Origin: CAWCTD01 sp963798455
GTDB taxonomy: Bacteria; Acidobacteriota; Terriglobia; Bryobacterales; Bryobacteraceae
Length of the DNA stretch: 64,000 nt
Assembly (NCBI GenBank): GCA_963798455.1
Contig: CAWCTD010000003.1
Location: 3,410,001-3,474,000, forward strand
Direction of reading: 5' to 3'
Position numbers and translations under genes: made by a program. The notes under the pieces are model-generated. The model made no database searches. It was given only the letters and a program-made list of their open reading frames with translations, and was not told where the DNA came from. This document shows, one piece after another, positions 1 to 9,143 of the stretch (position 1 is the first letter of the stretch; every line of letters begins with the position of its first letter).

Positions 1-1
1 C

Positions 2-1597
2 CGGGTGAAGCTCCACAAGCCCCTGGAGAAGCGGAGTGTGCCCATCAACCCGGCGGTCCTGGTCGCGGGCGGCGGCATCGCGGGGATTCACGCGGCGCTC
101 AGCCTGGCCAACGCCGGCAAGCACGTCTACCTGGTGGAGCGCGAGCCGACCATCGGCGGCCACATGGCAATGTTCGACAAGACCTTCCCCACGCTGGATT
201 GCGCCGCCTGCATCCTGACGCCCAAGATGACGGCGGTGCGCGCGCATCCGAACATCACGCTGTGGACGCTCTCGGAAGTGGCAGCCGTCGAAGGTTACGT
301 GGGCAACTACAAGGTGACGGTGAGGCGTAAGCCGCGCTTCATCATTGAAGACGCCTGCATCGGTTGTCTGGAGTGCATCGAGGCCTGCGTTTACAAGCAA
401 GCGAAAGTCCTCGACGAGTTCAACCTGGGACTGAGCAAGCGCAAGCCGGTGTATATTTCCTTCCCGCAGGCCGTGCCGCAACTGGTGGTCATCGATCCCG
501 AAACCTGCATCGAGTTCAAGAGCGGCAAGTGCAAGAAGACCTGCGTGGAAGTCTGCGGCGAACGCAACGCCATCGACTTCCAGCAGCGGGAGCGCCTGGA
601 GACGATCGATGTGGGCTCCATCATCTTGGCAACCGGCTTCCATGTCTTCGATGCGAAGCGGATTCCGTACTACGGCTACGGCGTCTACCCCAACGTCTAC
701 ACGTCGTTGGAGGTGGAACGGCTGGTCAACGCCTCCGGACCGACCGGGGGCGAAGTCATTCTGCGCGACGGGCGCAAGCCAAAGACCGTGGGGATCTGCA
801 CTGCATCGGAAGCCGGGACGCGCACACCAACCGTTACTGCTCGCGCGTGTGCTGCATGTATTCCTTGAAGCTGGCGCACCTGATCAAGGAAAAGACATCG
901 AGCAGACGTGTACAACTTCTACATCGACATGCGCACGCCCGGCAAGTCCTTCGAGGAGTTCTACAACAGGGTCGCCGAGGAGGGCGTGTACTTCATCCGC
1001 GGCAAAGTAGCCGACGTCTACCCGGAGCCGGATGGCGCCGGGCGGCTGATCCTCCAGGCGGAAGACACACTCTTGAGCAAGATACGGAAGGTGCCCGTGG
1101 ACATGGTGGTCCTCGCCGTAGGACTGGAGGCACAACCGGACGCACAGGATGTGCGGCGCCTGTTCAATATCACTTGCGCCAACGAGGGTTTCTTCCTGGA
1201 GCGTCACCCCAAACTCGCGCCGGTGAACACATTTACCGACGGGGTTTTTCTGGCCGGCTGCTGCCAGGGGCCGAAAGATATCCCGGACACCGTAGCGCAG
1301 GCGGGCGCCGCGGCTTGCGAGGCGCTGGCTCTCATCGACGCCGGGTCGATCGAGTTGGAGCCCAACACCGCCTACGTGCGTGAGGATGAGTGCTCGGGGT
1401 GCCGGACGTGCGTACCGCTGTGTCCGTACAGCGCCATCCTGTTCGACGCGGAGAAGTTTCGGGCGAGGATCCAAGAGGTCTTGTGCAAGGGCTGCGGGAC
1501 ATGCGTGGCGGCTTGCCCCTCGGGCTCGATCGGGCAGAATTTGTTTGAAGACGAGCAGATTTTCGAAGAGATCGAAGGAGTTCTGGCTCATGTCTGA
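2..1597 (+). CDS. hdrA: HdrA, heterodisulfide reductase iron-sulfur/FAD subunit A (5' partial, two indels)
   Basis: HdrA carries the FAD that bifurcates electrons between ferredoxin and a disulfide-type acceptor, fed by an Mvh-type hydrogenase. The reading frame is open to the window edge. Family HdrA proteins have roughly 130 residues before the FAD fold, so the GTG at 5 is not the true start. Visible are the dinucleotide motif GGGIAG (nt 68-85), the HdrA cluster motif DCAACILTPKM, a CIGCLECIEAC ferredoxin motif near 355-390, and two C-terminal [4Fe-4S] motifs (CSGCRTCVPLC and CKGCGTCVAAC, nt 1390-1515). One missing base near 800 and one extra base near 897 throw about 95 nt into another frame, where CIGSRD and YCSRVCCMYSLKLAHLI are still perfect; this looks like a sequence error. 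It overlaps mvhD by 8 nt. Confidence 0.9.
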
Positions 1598-2072
1598 ACA
1601 GACACAAACAGGCTCACCCAGCGCCACGGACGGATTTGAACCCAGGATCGTGGCTTTCTTTTGTAATTGGTGCACCTATCTGGCGGCCGACCTGGCCGGC
1701 ACGTCGCGGATGAAGTACGCGCCCAACACGCGCGTGATCCGCGTGATGTGCTCCGGCCGAGTGGACCCGCAATTCATTCTGGAGGCTTTCGCCAAGGGGG
1801 CGGACGGCGTGCTGATCGGCGGCTGCCATCCCGGCGACTGCCACTATCAGGAGGGCAACTACAAGGCGCTTCGCCGCTTCTATCTCCTGAAGAAGATGGT
1901 GAGGGAGATGGGCATCGAGGACGAACGCCTGCGGCTGGAGTGGATCTCAGCCGCCGAGGGAGAGCGCGTCAAGGCCGTGGTCAACGACATGGTCCAGAAG
2001 ATCCGCGCCCTGGGGCCCCTGCGGACCAGCGCGCCTCGGGAGATGGTGGCGGAGGAGGTGACGGCAGCATGA
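1590..2072 (+). CDS. mvhD: MvhD, hydrogenase/heterodisulfide reductase linker iron-sulfur subunit
   Basis: This 160-residue [2Fe-2S] protein passes electrons from the [NiFe] hydrogenase to HdrA. Motifs FFCNWCTY, MCSGRVDP and GCHPGDCHYQEGN hold the five cysteines expected of the MvhD/FlxD family, and the length fits. ATG 1590 is chosen because the homology begins just after it and it lies inside the last codons of hdrA (translational coupling). Its stop overlaps the ATG of the next gene. The N-terminal 15 or so residues are a Ser/Thr-rich, non-conserved extension. Confidence 0.92.
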   Translation: MSEQTQTGSPSATDGFEPRIVAFFCNWCTYLAADLAGTSRMKYAPNTRVIRVMCSGRVDPQFILEAFAKGADGVLIGGCHPGDCHYQEGNYKALRRFYLLKKMVREMGIEDERLRLEWISAAEGERVKAVVNDMVQKIRALGPLRTSAPREMVAEEVTAA

Positions 2073-3057
2073 GCGAGAAACCGAAAGTCGCATTTTACTG
2101 GTGCGCCTCCTGCGGCGGCTGCGAGGAGGCCGTCGTGGACCTCGCCGAGGAAATTCTCGACGTGGTGTCCGCGGTGGATATCGTCCTGTGGCCCGTGGCG
2201 CTGGACTTCAAGCGCAAGGACGTGGACGCGTTGCCGGACAAGGGCATTGTGGCGACCTTTCTGAACGGGGCCATCCGAACCACGGAGCAGGAGGAGATGG
2301 CGCACCTGCTGCGCCGGAAGTCGCAGTTCATGATCGCCTTCGGCGCCTGCGCGCAACTCGGTGGGATTCCGGGCCTGGCCAACTTATGGGACCGGAAGAG
2401 CATTTTCCAGCGGGTTTATTCGGAGAGCCCCAGCACGGTGAACCCCGACGGCGTGCTCCCGGAAGTGACCTACAGGGACAACGGGCGAACGGTTCACCTG
2501 CCGGGCTTCTACGATACGGTGAAGACGCTGGACCAGGTGGTCGACGTCGACTACTTCGTGCCCGGTTGCCCGCCTACCCCAGACTTGCTCAAGCAGGCTG
2601 TCGAGGCTCTGCTCGGCGGCAAGCTGCCGCCCAAGGGTTCCGTGCTGGCGCCGGACCGGGCGCTTTGCGACGATTGCCCCAGGAAGGAGACCAAGCCCGA
2701 GAAGCTCGCCATCGCGGAGTTCAAGCGCCCGCACCAGGTTCTGATCGACCACGAGAAGTGCCTGCTGGCGCAGGGCCTGCTCTGCATGGGGCCGGCCACC
2801 CGCGGAGGCTGCGGGTCGCGCTGTATACAGGGCAACATGCCCTGCACTGGCTGCTTCGGCCCGACCAGCCGCGTCAAGGACTTCGGCGCCAAGGCCATGT
2901 CCGGGCATGGCTTCCCTCCTGGAGGCGAAGGACGACCAGGCGATTCTGGCAGGCGCTCGAGTCGCTGCCGGATCCCGTCGGCACTTTCTACCGTTACAGT
3001 CTGCCGGCTTCTCTGCTGGTGAGAAAGAAAATGGAGGCGACATCCGATGTCCGCTGA
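2069..3057 (+). CDS. mvhG: MvhG-like [NiFe] hydrogenase small subunit (two one-base insertions near the 3' end)
   Basis: This is the small, iron-sulfur subunit of a cytoplasmic group 3 [NiFe] hydrogenase. Cluster ligands are visible in YWCASCGGCEEAV at the N-terminus, FGACAQLGG, PGCPPTPD and the C-terminal CIQGNMPCTGCFGP. There is no Tat signal, so the enzyme is cytoplasmic. The frame breaks after DFGAKAMSG: one extra base near 2909 and another near 2957 move the tail (SLLEAKDDQAI, then LESLPDPVGTFYRYSLPASLL) through two other frames to the stop at 3057. All three pieces read as normal family sequence, so the native protein should be about 328 residues. The start overlaps the mvhD stop and the 3' end overlaps mvhA. 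Confidence 0.88.
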
Positions 3058-4555
3058 AGAAACGCGCCACGCGACGTATTACGATCGACCCGGTCACGCG
3101 GCTGGAGGGCCACGGGAAGATCGACATTTTCCTCGACGAAGAGGGGAAGGTGGAACGGGCCTACTTCCAGGTGCCGGAACTGCGCGGCTTCGAGAAGTTC
3201 GCCGAAGGGCGGCCCGTGGAAGACATGCCGCAGATCACTTCGCGCATCTGTGGCGTCTGCCCGACCGCGCACCACATGGCAGCCACCAAGGCCGTGGATG
3301 CTGTCTACCAGGTGGAGCCCACTCCCGCGGCCCGGAAGATCCGCGAACTGGTCTACACCACGTTCATGGTCGAGGACCACGCGCTGCACTTCTACTTCCT
3401 GGGCGGGCCGGACTTCGTGGTCGGTCCGACAGCGCCCGCCGCCGAGCGCAACGTGCTCGGCGTGATCGGCAAGGTCGGCGTGGAGACCGGCAAGAAGGTC
3501 ATCGCGATGCGCCGAAAGCTGCGCGGCTCTGGTGGCGCTGGCCGCCGGCAAGGCCTGCCACCCGGTGTTCGGGCTGCCCGGCGGCGTGGCCCGGCGCATC
3601 AGCGAGGACGAGCGCCGCCAGTTCCAGCCAGGTGGCCGCCGAGGCGGTGGACTTCGGCCAGTTCACGCTGGAGTTGTTCGACAAGATCGTCCTGAAGAAC
3701 TCCGGCTACGTGGACCTGATCCTCTCGGACGCCTACACCCATCGCACTCATTACATGGGGATGGTGGACGAGCGCAACCGCGTCAACTTCTATGACGGGC
3801 AGCTACGCGTGGTGTCGCCCGAGGGCCAGAGGGCCGCGAGGTTCGATCCGGCCAAGTACCTCGACTACATCGGCGAGCACGTGGAGCCCTGGTCCTACAT
3901 GAAGTTCTGCTACCTGAAGCAGCCCGGCTGGAAAGGCTTCACCGAAGGCGCCGAGAGCGGCGTCTACAGCGTGGCTCCGCTGGCGCGGCTCAACGCGGCC
4001 GATGGGATGGCTACGCCCCTGGCGCAAGCGGCTTACGAGAAGTACGTCAGCGTCCTGGGCGGTAAGCCGGTGCACCAGACGCTGGCCAATCACTGGGCCC
4101 GGTTGGTCGAGCTGCTTTATGCCGCCGAGCGGATGAAGGAACTGGCGGACGACCCCGAGGTTTCGAGTCCCGATATCCGGAGGCTGCCGACAGCCGTCCC
4201 GAAGGAAGGCGTCGGCGTGGTCGAGGCGCCGCGCGGAACGCTCATCCACCACTACGTGACCGACGAGCGGGGCCTGGTGACGAACGCCAACCTGATCGTG
4301 GCGACGCAGAACAACGCGGCCCGCATCGCCATGAGCGTGGAGAAGGCGGCCAAAGGCCACGTGACGCGCGAGAACATGTCGGACGGCGTGCTGAACATGG
4401 TGGAGATGGCCTTCCGCGCCTACGACCCGTGCCTGGGCTGCGCCACCCACGCTCTGCCCGGCGACATGCCGCTGCTGGTTCGGGTCCGTGACCTTCGCGG
4501 AGAACTGCTGTACACGGTGCGCAGGGATTCAGGCGGCGCAATTCGGAGATCGTAG
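3047..4555 (+). CDS. mvhA: MvhA-like [NiFe] hydrogenase large subunit (three one-base insertions)
   Basis: This is the catalytic subunit of a group 3c-type hydrogenase. The N-terminal nickel-ligand motif RICGVCPTAHH (about nt 3243-3275) and the C-terminal motif DPCLGCATHAL (about 4426-4458) are both intact, so all four nickel-binding cysteines are present. ITIDPVTRLEGHGKI marks the usual large-subunit N-terminus. Extra bases near 3062 (an AAA run), 3526 and 3631 split the gene over several frames. The segments LVALAAGKACHPVFGLPGG and VAAEAVDFGQFTLELFDKI are each fully conserved, so decay is unlikely. The ATG at 3047 lies inside the end of mvhG. Expected length is about 501 residues. It ends 7 nt before the convergent gene at 4563. 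Confidence 0.88.
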   Translation: MSAEETRHATYYDRPGHAAGGPREDRHFPRRRGEGGTGLLPGAGTARLREVRRRAARGRHAADHFAHLWRLPDRAPHGSHQGRGCCLPGGAHSRGPEDPRTGLHHVHGRGPRAALLLPGRAGLRGRSDSARRRAQRARRDRQGRRGDRQEGHRDAPKAARLWWRWPPARPATRCSGCPAAWPGASARTSAASSSQVAAEAVDFGQFTLELFDKIVLKNSGYVDLILSDAYTHRTHYMGMVDERNRVNFYDGQLRVVSPEGQRAARFDPAKYLDYIGEHVEPWSYMKFCYLKQPGWKGFTEGAESGVYSVAPLARLNAADGMATPLAQAAYEKYVSVLGGKPVHQTLANHWARLVELLYAAERMKELADDPEVSSPDIRRLPTAVPKEGVGVVEAPRGTLIHHYVTDERGLVTNANLIVATQNNAARIAMSVEKAAKGHVTRENMSDGVLNMVEMAFRAYDPCLGCATHALPGDMPLLVRVRDLRGELLYTVRRDSGGAIRRS

Positions 4556-4562
4556 CGGCCGG

Positions 4563-5711
4563 TCACCGCAGAGCCGCGAGCACCCTGTCGATGTCGTCAG
4601 GGCTGATGTAGAAGTGCGGCGACACCCTCACCCAGCCTTGACGGGGAGCGGCGGCGATTCCCTGCTCTCTTAACTGGCGCACAACCAGCCGGCTGTCCAG
4701 GCCTTCCTTGCGGAAACAGACAATGCCAGCGCCGTTGGCTTCCGTTCTCGTGCCCAGGACCTCATAGCCCCTGAGGGCGACACCCCGGGCCACTTGGTCG
4801 CCGAGGGCCTGGACCGCCGGGCCGATTCGCTCCACGCCAACTTCGAGCAAGAAGTCGATCGCCGCCCTCAGGCCGTAGCAGCCAATGGTGTTCAGGGTGC
4901 CGCACTCGTAGCGGCCGGCGTCAGGACGCAGAGCCATGTCGCGGCTGGCATAGTCGTGGTAGTGGGCTGCGTTGGTCCAGCCGAATTCGACGGGTTCGAT
5001 GGAATCCTGTAAGTCTTTCTGGACGTACAAGAGGCCGCAGCCCTCCGGCCCCAGCAGCCACTTGTGACCGTCGGCCGCAAGCGCGTGGATGCGTGCCTTG
5101 CGGACATCCAGAGGGAACGCCCCGAGGCCCTGGATGGCGTCCACGAGGAACAGACACCCCCGGCGGTGACAGATTTCCCCGATCGCCTCCAGGTCCGCGC
5201 GGTGCCCGCTCAGGTATTGGACGAAGCTGAGGGCCAGCAGGCGCGCCCCGCGGCAAGCTGCGTCCACTAGGCCCAGATCGTCCTCTATCGAGAGCCACTC
5301 GACCTTGACGCCCCGCGCCTCCAAGCGCTTCCAGGGGAAGTAGTTAGCGGGGAACTCCTCCTTGAATGCGATGACTTTGTCTCCGGCGCGCCAGTCGAGC
5401 CCGATCGCCACCGTGGCGATCCCTTCGGAGGTGTTCTTCACCAGGGCGATCTCCTCCGGCGCGGCACCGGTCAGCCGCGCGGCGGAGACCCGTAGCGCAG
5501 CGTAGGTCGATAGCCAGGCATCATAATGACTGGAGCCAAAGTGCAAGGCATCATCAGCCAGGCGCTTCATGGCGTCCGCCGCGGGCTTCGACAAGGGGCC
5601 CACCCCAGCGTGGTTCAGGTAAATGAGGTTTTCCGTGACCGGGAAGGAGTCTCGGTGGCGGAGCCACAGGGGCTGTGATTCCCGGCTCGCGTCAGATTCG
5701 CTGTAACCCAT
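4563..5711 (-). CDS. Class V aminotransferase (cysteine desulfurase-like PLP enzyme)
   Basis: A fold-type I PLP enzyme of 382 residues in the SufS/isopenicillin-epimerase group. The cofactor lysine is in ADGHKWLLGPEG, and the upstream FLVDAIQGLGAFPLDV carries the PLP-pyridine aspartate. ATG 5711 (MGYSESDASRESQPL) is preferred over the upstream ATG at 5801, which would add 30 unrelated residues and reach into the divergent gene's leader. The protein begins its homology at LIYLNHAGVGPLS. No suf or isc partners are nearby, so a role in iron-sulfur assembly cannot be claimed; it could act as an epimerase, lyase or desulfurase. Confidence 0.8.
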   Translation of the reverse strand: MGYSESDASRESQPLWLRHRDSFPVTENLIYLNHAGVGPLSKPAADAMKRLADDALHFGSSHYDAWLSTYAALRVSAARLTGAAPEEIALVKNTSEGIATVAIGLDWRAGDKVIAFKEEFPANYFPWKRLEARGVKVEWLSIEDDLGLVDAACRGARLLALSFVQYLSGHRADLEAIGEICHRRGCLFLVDAIQGLGAFPLDVRKARIHALAADGHKWLLGPEGCGLLYVQKDLQDSIEPVEFGWTNAAHYHDYASRDMALRPDAGRYECGTLNTIGCYGLRAAIDFLLEVGVERIGPAVQALGDQVARGVALRGYEVLGTRTEANGAGIVCFRKEGLDSRLVVRQLREQGIAAAPRQGWVRVSPHFYISPDDIDRVLAALR

Positions 5712-5760
5712 TATTCTGACTATACGTTCAACTCTATGGTGGCTGCCACGGCTGTGGCGG

Positions 5761-5766
5761 TATAAT
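5761..5766 (+). promoter_or_regulatory. Candidate -10 box upstream of the M48 protease
   Basis: A perfect TATAAT lies 34 nt before the ATG at 5800, in the 88-bp space between two divergent genes. No good -35 hexamer is visible at 16-18 nt. The real start of the M48 gene has a Shine-Dalgarno GGAGG at 5787-5791, 8 nt before ATG 5800, which argues against the in-frame ATG at 5785. Confidence 0.4.
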
Positions 5767-5799
5767 GTATTCAGAACTCCGGGGATGGAGGGACTTTCC

Positions 5800-6915
5800 A
5801 TGAACTACCGGTGGATTCCCAGACTGATTCCGCTGTTTGCACTGGCCTTCGTGCTTTCGGCCGACGGATTGGCTCAGGACACCCAGGGCGCCTCCACGGA
5901 CACCCAGGGCGCCTCCACGGACACCAAGGGCGCCTCCACGGACACGAAGGCTACCTCGAAGGACAAGAAGCAGTCTCCCAAGAATAAGGAAAACGACCCG
6001 GACCAGATCGGCAACCGCGATGTCGACGGGCGCGTGAACCTGTACTCGCTGGAGAAAGAAATCCAGCTCGGTAAGCAGCTTTCGCAAGAGGTCGAGCAGG
6101 GCGCCAAAATCATCGACGATCCCGTCGTCGCCGAGTACGTGAACCGTGTGGGCCAGAACCTGGTCCGCAACTCCGACGCCAAGGTCCCGTTCACGATCAA
6201 GGTGATCGACAGCGATGAGGTCAATGCGTTCGCCCTACCCGGGGGCTTCTTCTACGTGAATTCGGGGCTGATTGAGAAGGCGGACACCGAGGCTGAGCTG
6301 GCCGGAGTGATGGCTCACGAGATCGCCCACGTCGCCGCGCGTCACGGCACGCGGCAGGCATCCCGCGGAGAAATCGCCAACTGGTTGTCGCTCCCATTGA
6401 TCTTCATGGGAGGCTGGACCGGTTACGCCATCCGGCAAGGCGCCAGCCTGGCGATCCCGCTGACCTTCCTGACCTTCTCCAGGGGCTTTGAGGCGGAAGC
6501 CGACAAGCTGGGGCTCCAGTACATGTACGCCACCGGCTACGATCCGACCGCCTTCGTGGATTTCTTCGAGAAGATCCAGACGCTCGAAAAGAAGAAACCC
6601 GGGACCATGTCCAAGGTCTTCGCCACTCACCCCATGACCGAGGAGCGGATCAAGGAGGCGCAGAAGAACATTCAGGATATGCTGAAGGCCAAGCCGGAAT
6701 ACGTGGTCAACACCTCGGAATTCAACGACGTGAAGGGGCGGCTGCTGGCTCTGAACACGCACCGCAAGGTGGACCTGAAGGACGCCGGCCGGCCTACCCT
6801 GCGCAAGCCCCCTGGCGGCGGCACCACGCCGGTCGGTGGCGACGGCAAGAATGGCACGGACTCCAGTTCGAGCTCCGGCGACGACGAGCGTCCGACCCTG
6901 AAGCGCCGGCAGTAG
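5800..6915 (+). CDS. M48 family zinc metalloprotease, exported
   Basis: A 371-residue periplasmic Zn-protease resembling the catalytic part of BepA/LoiP. It has a signal peptide (MNYRWIPRLIPLFALAFVLS, cleavage near AQD), then a Thr/Gly/Ala/Ser/Asp repeat linker (residues 27-54), then the M48 domain. The catalytic HEIAH is at about residue 173 and the third zinc ligand is the Glu of FEAEADKLG. The C-terminus is a Gly/Ser/Asp-rich low-complexity tail. No TPR repeats follow, unlike BepA. It is convergent with the next gene, 19 nt away. A housekeeping envelope quality-control role is likely. Confidence 0.88.
   Translation: MNYRWIPRLIPLFALAFVLSADGLAQDTQGASTDTQGASTDTKGASTDTKATSKDKKQSPKNKENDPDQIGNRDVDGRVNLYSLEKEIQLGKQLSQEVEQGAKIIDDPVVAEYVNRVGQNLVRNSDAKVPFTIKVIDSDEVNAFALPGGFFYVNSGLIEKADTEAELAGVMAHEIAHVAARHGTRQASRGEIANWLSLPLIFMGGWTGYAIRQGASLAIPLTFLTFSRGFEAEADKLGLQYMYATGYDPTAFVDFFEKIQTLEKKKPGTMSKVFATHPMTEERIKEAQKNIQDMLKAKPEYVVNTSEFNDVKGRLLALNTHRKVDLKDAGRPTLRKPPGGGTTPVGGDGKNGTDSSSSSGDDERPTLKRRQ
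5878..5961 (+). repeat. 21-bp tandem repeat inside the M48 gene
   Basis: Three near-identical in-frame 21-bp units (5878-5898, 5899-5919, 5920-5940) and a diverged fourth (5941-5961) encode DTQGAST/DTKGAST heptads just after the signal peptide. The third unit differs from the first two by one base (Gln to Lys codon). It probably works as a flexible spacer and may vary in copy number between strains. Confidence 0.9.
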
Positions 6916-6934
6916 CCCTCCGGCGTTTTAGAAC

Positions 6935-7858
6935 CTACCTCACGAACCCGAGTTTCCGAAGTATTTCGGCTGGCTCCGGCGAGTCGAAAGTGGTGAACAC
7001 CGCGCGCTGGCGCCCGTTCTCGAGCGCCACCCCAAACGGAACGTCCACGAAGGAAAAGGTCTTTCTCAAGACCTCCACGTCCGGCGTGAGCACCCCGTGC
7101 AGTTGAGCGGAACTGAGGAACTCCGGCCCGAACTCGGGTTCCTGCGTGGCCACGGCGACAATCGCGGTCTGCCCCCAGTTGAGTTTTGCCAGCTCGCGCG
7201 CGGCGTGGTCGCAGTGCAGACACTCGGGGTTGAAGAAGAACAGAAACACGCGGCCCTGGTGCAGCGGGAATGGTTTGCCGTTCACCGTGATGGAGTCAGG
7301 GGCCCGCACCGAGGTCTGGCGCACGGCGGTGACACCGTAGGACACGGCGGCAAATACGCACACCGCGCCAAGAACGATGGACGCGTTTCGAAGGCCATGC
7401 GAGGGCCTGGCCCACCAGCCCGCGGCCAGCGCCATCAACAGCATGATCGCATCGCCAATGAAAAAGGCGGGGCCGACCGCGCGCCGCAGCCATGGAAAGC
7501 AGTTGCAGTCCTCGCCTCTCAAAACGTTGTAGAAGAGGCCGATGTAAATGATAAACGCCACCAGGAGCAGCGCCGCAAGGTATGCGCCCCAGCGTCGAAA
7601 TCGAGGGACCAGCAGCAGCACCCCCGCGAAAGTCTCGGAGATCCCAAAGCCCAGTGCCGCGGGAAGACTCAGGATCTGCGGAACACGCGCTTGCACCATG
7701 CGGACCGCCGCGGCAAGAGGGTCGGTGATCTTCCAGACACCCGCTACGATGAACGCTAACGCCAACAGACAAGCGGAGACGGTGGAGAGCCAAGTCTTCC
7801 ACGAAGGCAATTCCCGGGAGCCGGCTTCACTCCCCGCCCGTGCCGTAGTCTCACTCAT
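6935..7858 (-). CDS. MauE/DoxX-like membrane protein fused to a thioredoxin-fold domain
   Basis: This 307-residue protein has an N-terminal four-helix membrane domain of the MauE/DoxX type (helices around residues 20-150), with LRGEDCNCFPW in an extramembrane loop. A periplasmic domain from about residue 190 follows, with the redox motif FNPECLHCDHAA (C-x2-C) as in TlpA/thioredoxin-like proteins. Known MauE-like proteins handle disulfide exchange across the membrane. ATG 7858 overlaps the hemL stop by 8 nt, so the two are translationally coupled. The substrate is unknown. Confidence 0.78.
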   Translation of the reverse strand: MSETTARAGSEAGSRELPSWKTWLSTVSACLLALAFIVAGVWKITDPLAAAVRMVQARVPQILSLPAALGFGISETFAGVLLLVPRFRRWGAYLAALLLVAFIIYIGLFYNVLRGEDCNCFPWLRRAVGPAFFIGDAIMLLMALAAGWWARPSHGLRNASIVLGAVCVFAAVSYGVTAVRQTSVRAPDSITVNGKPFPLHQGRVFLFFFNPECLHCDHAARELAKLNWGQTAIVAVATQEPEFGPEFLSSAQLHGVLTPDVEVLRKTFSFVDVPFGVALENGRQRAVFTTFDSPEPAEILRKLGFVR

Positions 7859-9131
7859 GGCTTTCACTTGATATTCTATAGAACTCGCGGGCGGCCGTAA
7901 CGGTCCGCTCGGTGTCCTCGTCCGTGTGGGCCGCGGAGACGAAGGCCGCTTCGAACTGAGAAGGCGCCAAGTAGATCCCGCGCTCCAGCATGAAATGGAA
8001 GTACTCGGCAAATCGCTTGGTGTCGGACCTTTTCGCGGTCTCGTAGTCGGTCACAGGCCCCTCGGTGAAGAAAAGCGTAAACATCGACCCGACCCGGTTC
8101 ACGGTCAGGCCAGGCGGTGCGTCCGCGACCAGCCGCGCGGCGCGCCGCTCCAATTGTTCGTAGACCTCCGGGTGAGACTTCAGGTAGCGGAGCATCGCCA
8201 GACCCGCGGACACCGCCAAGGGGTTGCCTGACAGCGTTCCGGCCTGGTAGATGGGGCCGGATGGCGCGATCTTGGACATGATGTCAGCGCGCCCGCCGTA
8301 AGCCCCGATGGGCAGGCCGCCCCCGATCACCTTGCCCAGGGTCGTCAGGTCCGGGCGTATGCCGTAGAGTTGTTGGGCGCCGCCGTAGGACACCCGGAAG
8401 CCCGTCATGACTTCGTCGAAGATCAGCAGGGCGCCGTGACGGGCTGTGATTTCGCGCAGAGCTTCCAGAAAACCGCGGGCGGGCGGCACGCATCCCATGT
8501 TGCCCGCCACCGGCTCGACGATGACCGAGGCGAGGTGGTCGCCGTGCTCCGCGAAAGCCCGCTCGACGGCTTCGACCGAATTGAACGGGAGGGCGATGGT
8601 CGTGTCGGCGAAGCTTTTCGGCACCCCTGCCGTGTCGGGAAGCCCGAGCGTCGCCACGCCTGAACCGGCCTTCACCAGCAGCGAGTCCACGTGCCCGTGG
8701 TAGCAGCCTTCGAACTTCACGGTGATGTCCCGCCCAGTAAAGCCCCGGGCCAGCCGTATGGCGCTCATGATGGCCTCGGTGCCGGAGTTCACCAGCCGCA
8801 CCATATCAATGGAGGGCACGGCGTCGCGGATCGCCTCGGCCAGCTCGACTTCGCGCTCGGTGGGAGCGCCGAAGCTGGTTCCGCGGGAAGCGGCCTCTTC
8901 GATCGCTTTGAGGATGTCTGGGTGGCGGTGCCCGAGCAGCAGCGGCCCCCAGGAGCCTACATAGTCAATGTATTCGTTGCCATCGGCGTCCCAGATGTGG
9001 GAACCCTGGCCGCGCGCGATGAACGGGGGCGTGCCTCCCACCCCACGAAAGGCGCGGACGGGCGAGTTCACACCGCCGGGAATCGACTTCCGCGCCCTGG
9101 CGAACAGCTCTTCCGATCTCTCGTGAGTCAT
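7851..9131 (-). CDS. hemL: Glutamate-1-semialdehyde 2,1-aminomutase
   Basis: HemL converts glutamate-1-semialdehyde to 5-aminolevulinate in the C5 heme pathway. The protein has 426 residues, typical for the family. SIPGGVNSPVRAF opens the conserved fold, and the PLP lysine is in LGKVIGGGLPIGAYGG. ATG 9131 (MTHERSEELFARA) is chosen; a TTG at 9146 would place the start inside the left arm of a large inverted repeat. It is followed in overlap by the MauE-like gene. Confidence 0.93.
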   Translation of the reverse strand: MTHERSEELFARARKSIPGGVNSPVRAFRGVGGTPPFIARGQGSHIWDADGNEYIDYVGSWGPLLLGHRHPDILKAIEEAASRGTSFGAPTEREVELAEAIRDAVPSIDMVRLVNSGTEAIMSAIRLARGFTGRDITVKFEGCYHGHVDSLLVKAGSGVATLGLPDTAGVPKSFADTTIALPFNSVEAVERAFAEHGDHLASVIVEPVAGNMGCVPPARGFLEALREITARHGALLIFDEVMTGFRVSYGGAQQLYGIRPDLTTLGKVIGGGLPIGAYGGRADIMSKIAPSGPIYQAGTLSGNPLAVSAGLAMLRYLKSHPEVYEQLERRAARLVADAPPGLTVNRVGSMFTLFFTEGPVTDYETAKRSDTKRFAEYFHFMLERGIYLAPSQFEAAFVSAAHTDEDTERTVTAAREFYRISSESHE

Positions 9132-9143
9132 GCCAAATTCCCG

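Noticed and set aside
795..3635. Programmed ribosomal frameshifting in the hydrogenase genes
   Set aside because: Seven shifts in three genes, without shared slippery heptamers or pseudoknots, and mostly single-base insertions; the same pattern recurs in unrelated genes. Error is simpler.
4563..5711. Cysteine desulfurase for iron-sulfur assembly of the hydrogenase
   Set aside because: The enzyme is on the other strand with no suf/isc genes nearby, and the PLP family includes epimerases and lyases; the link cannot be claimed.
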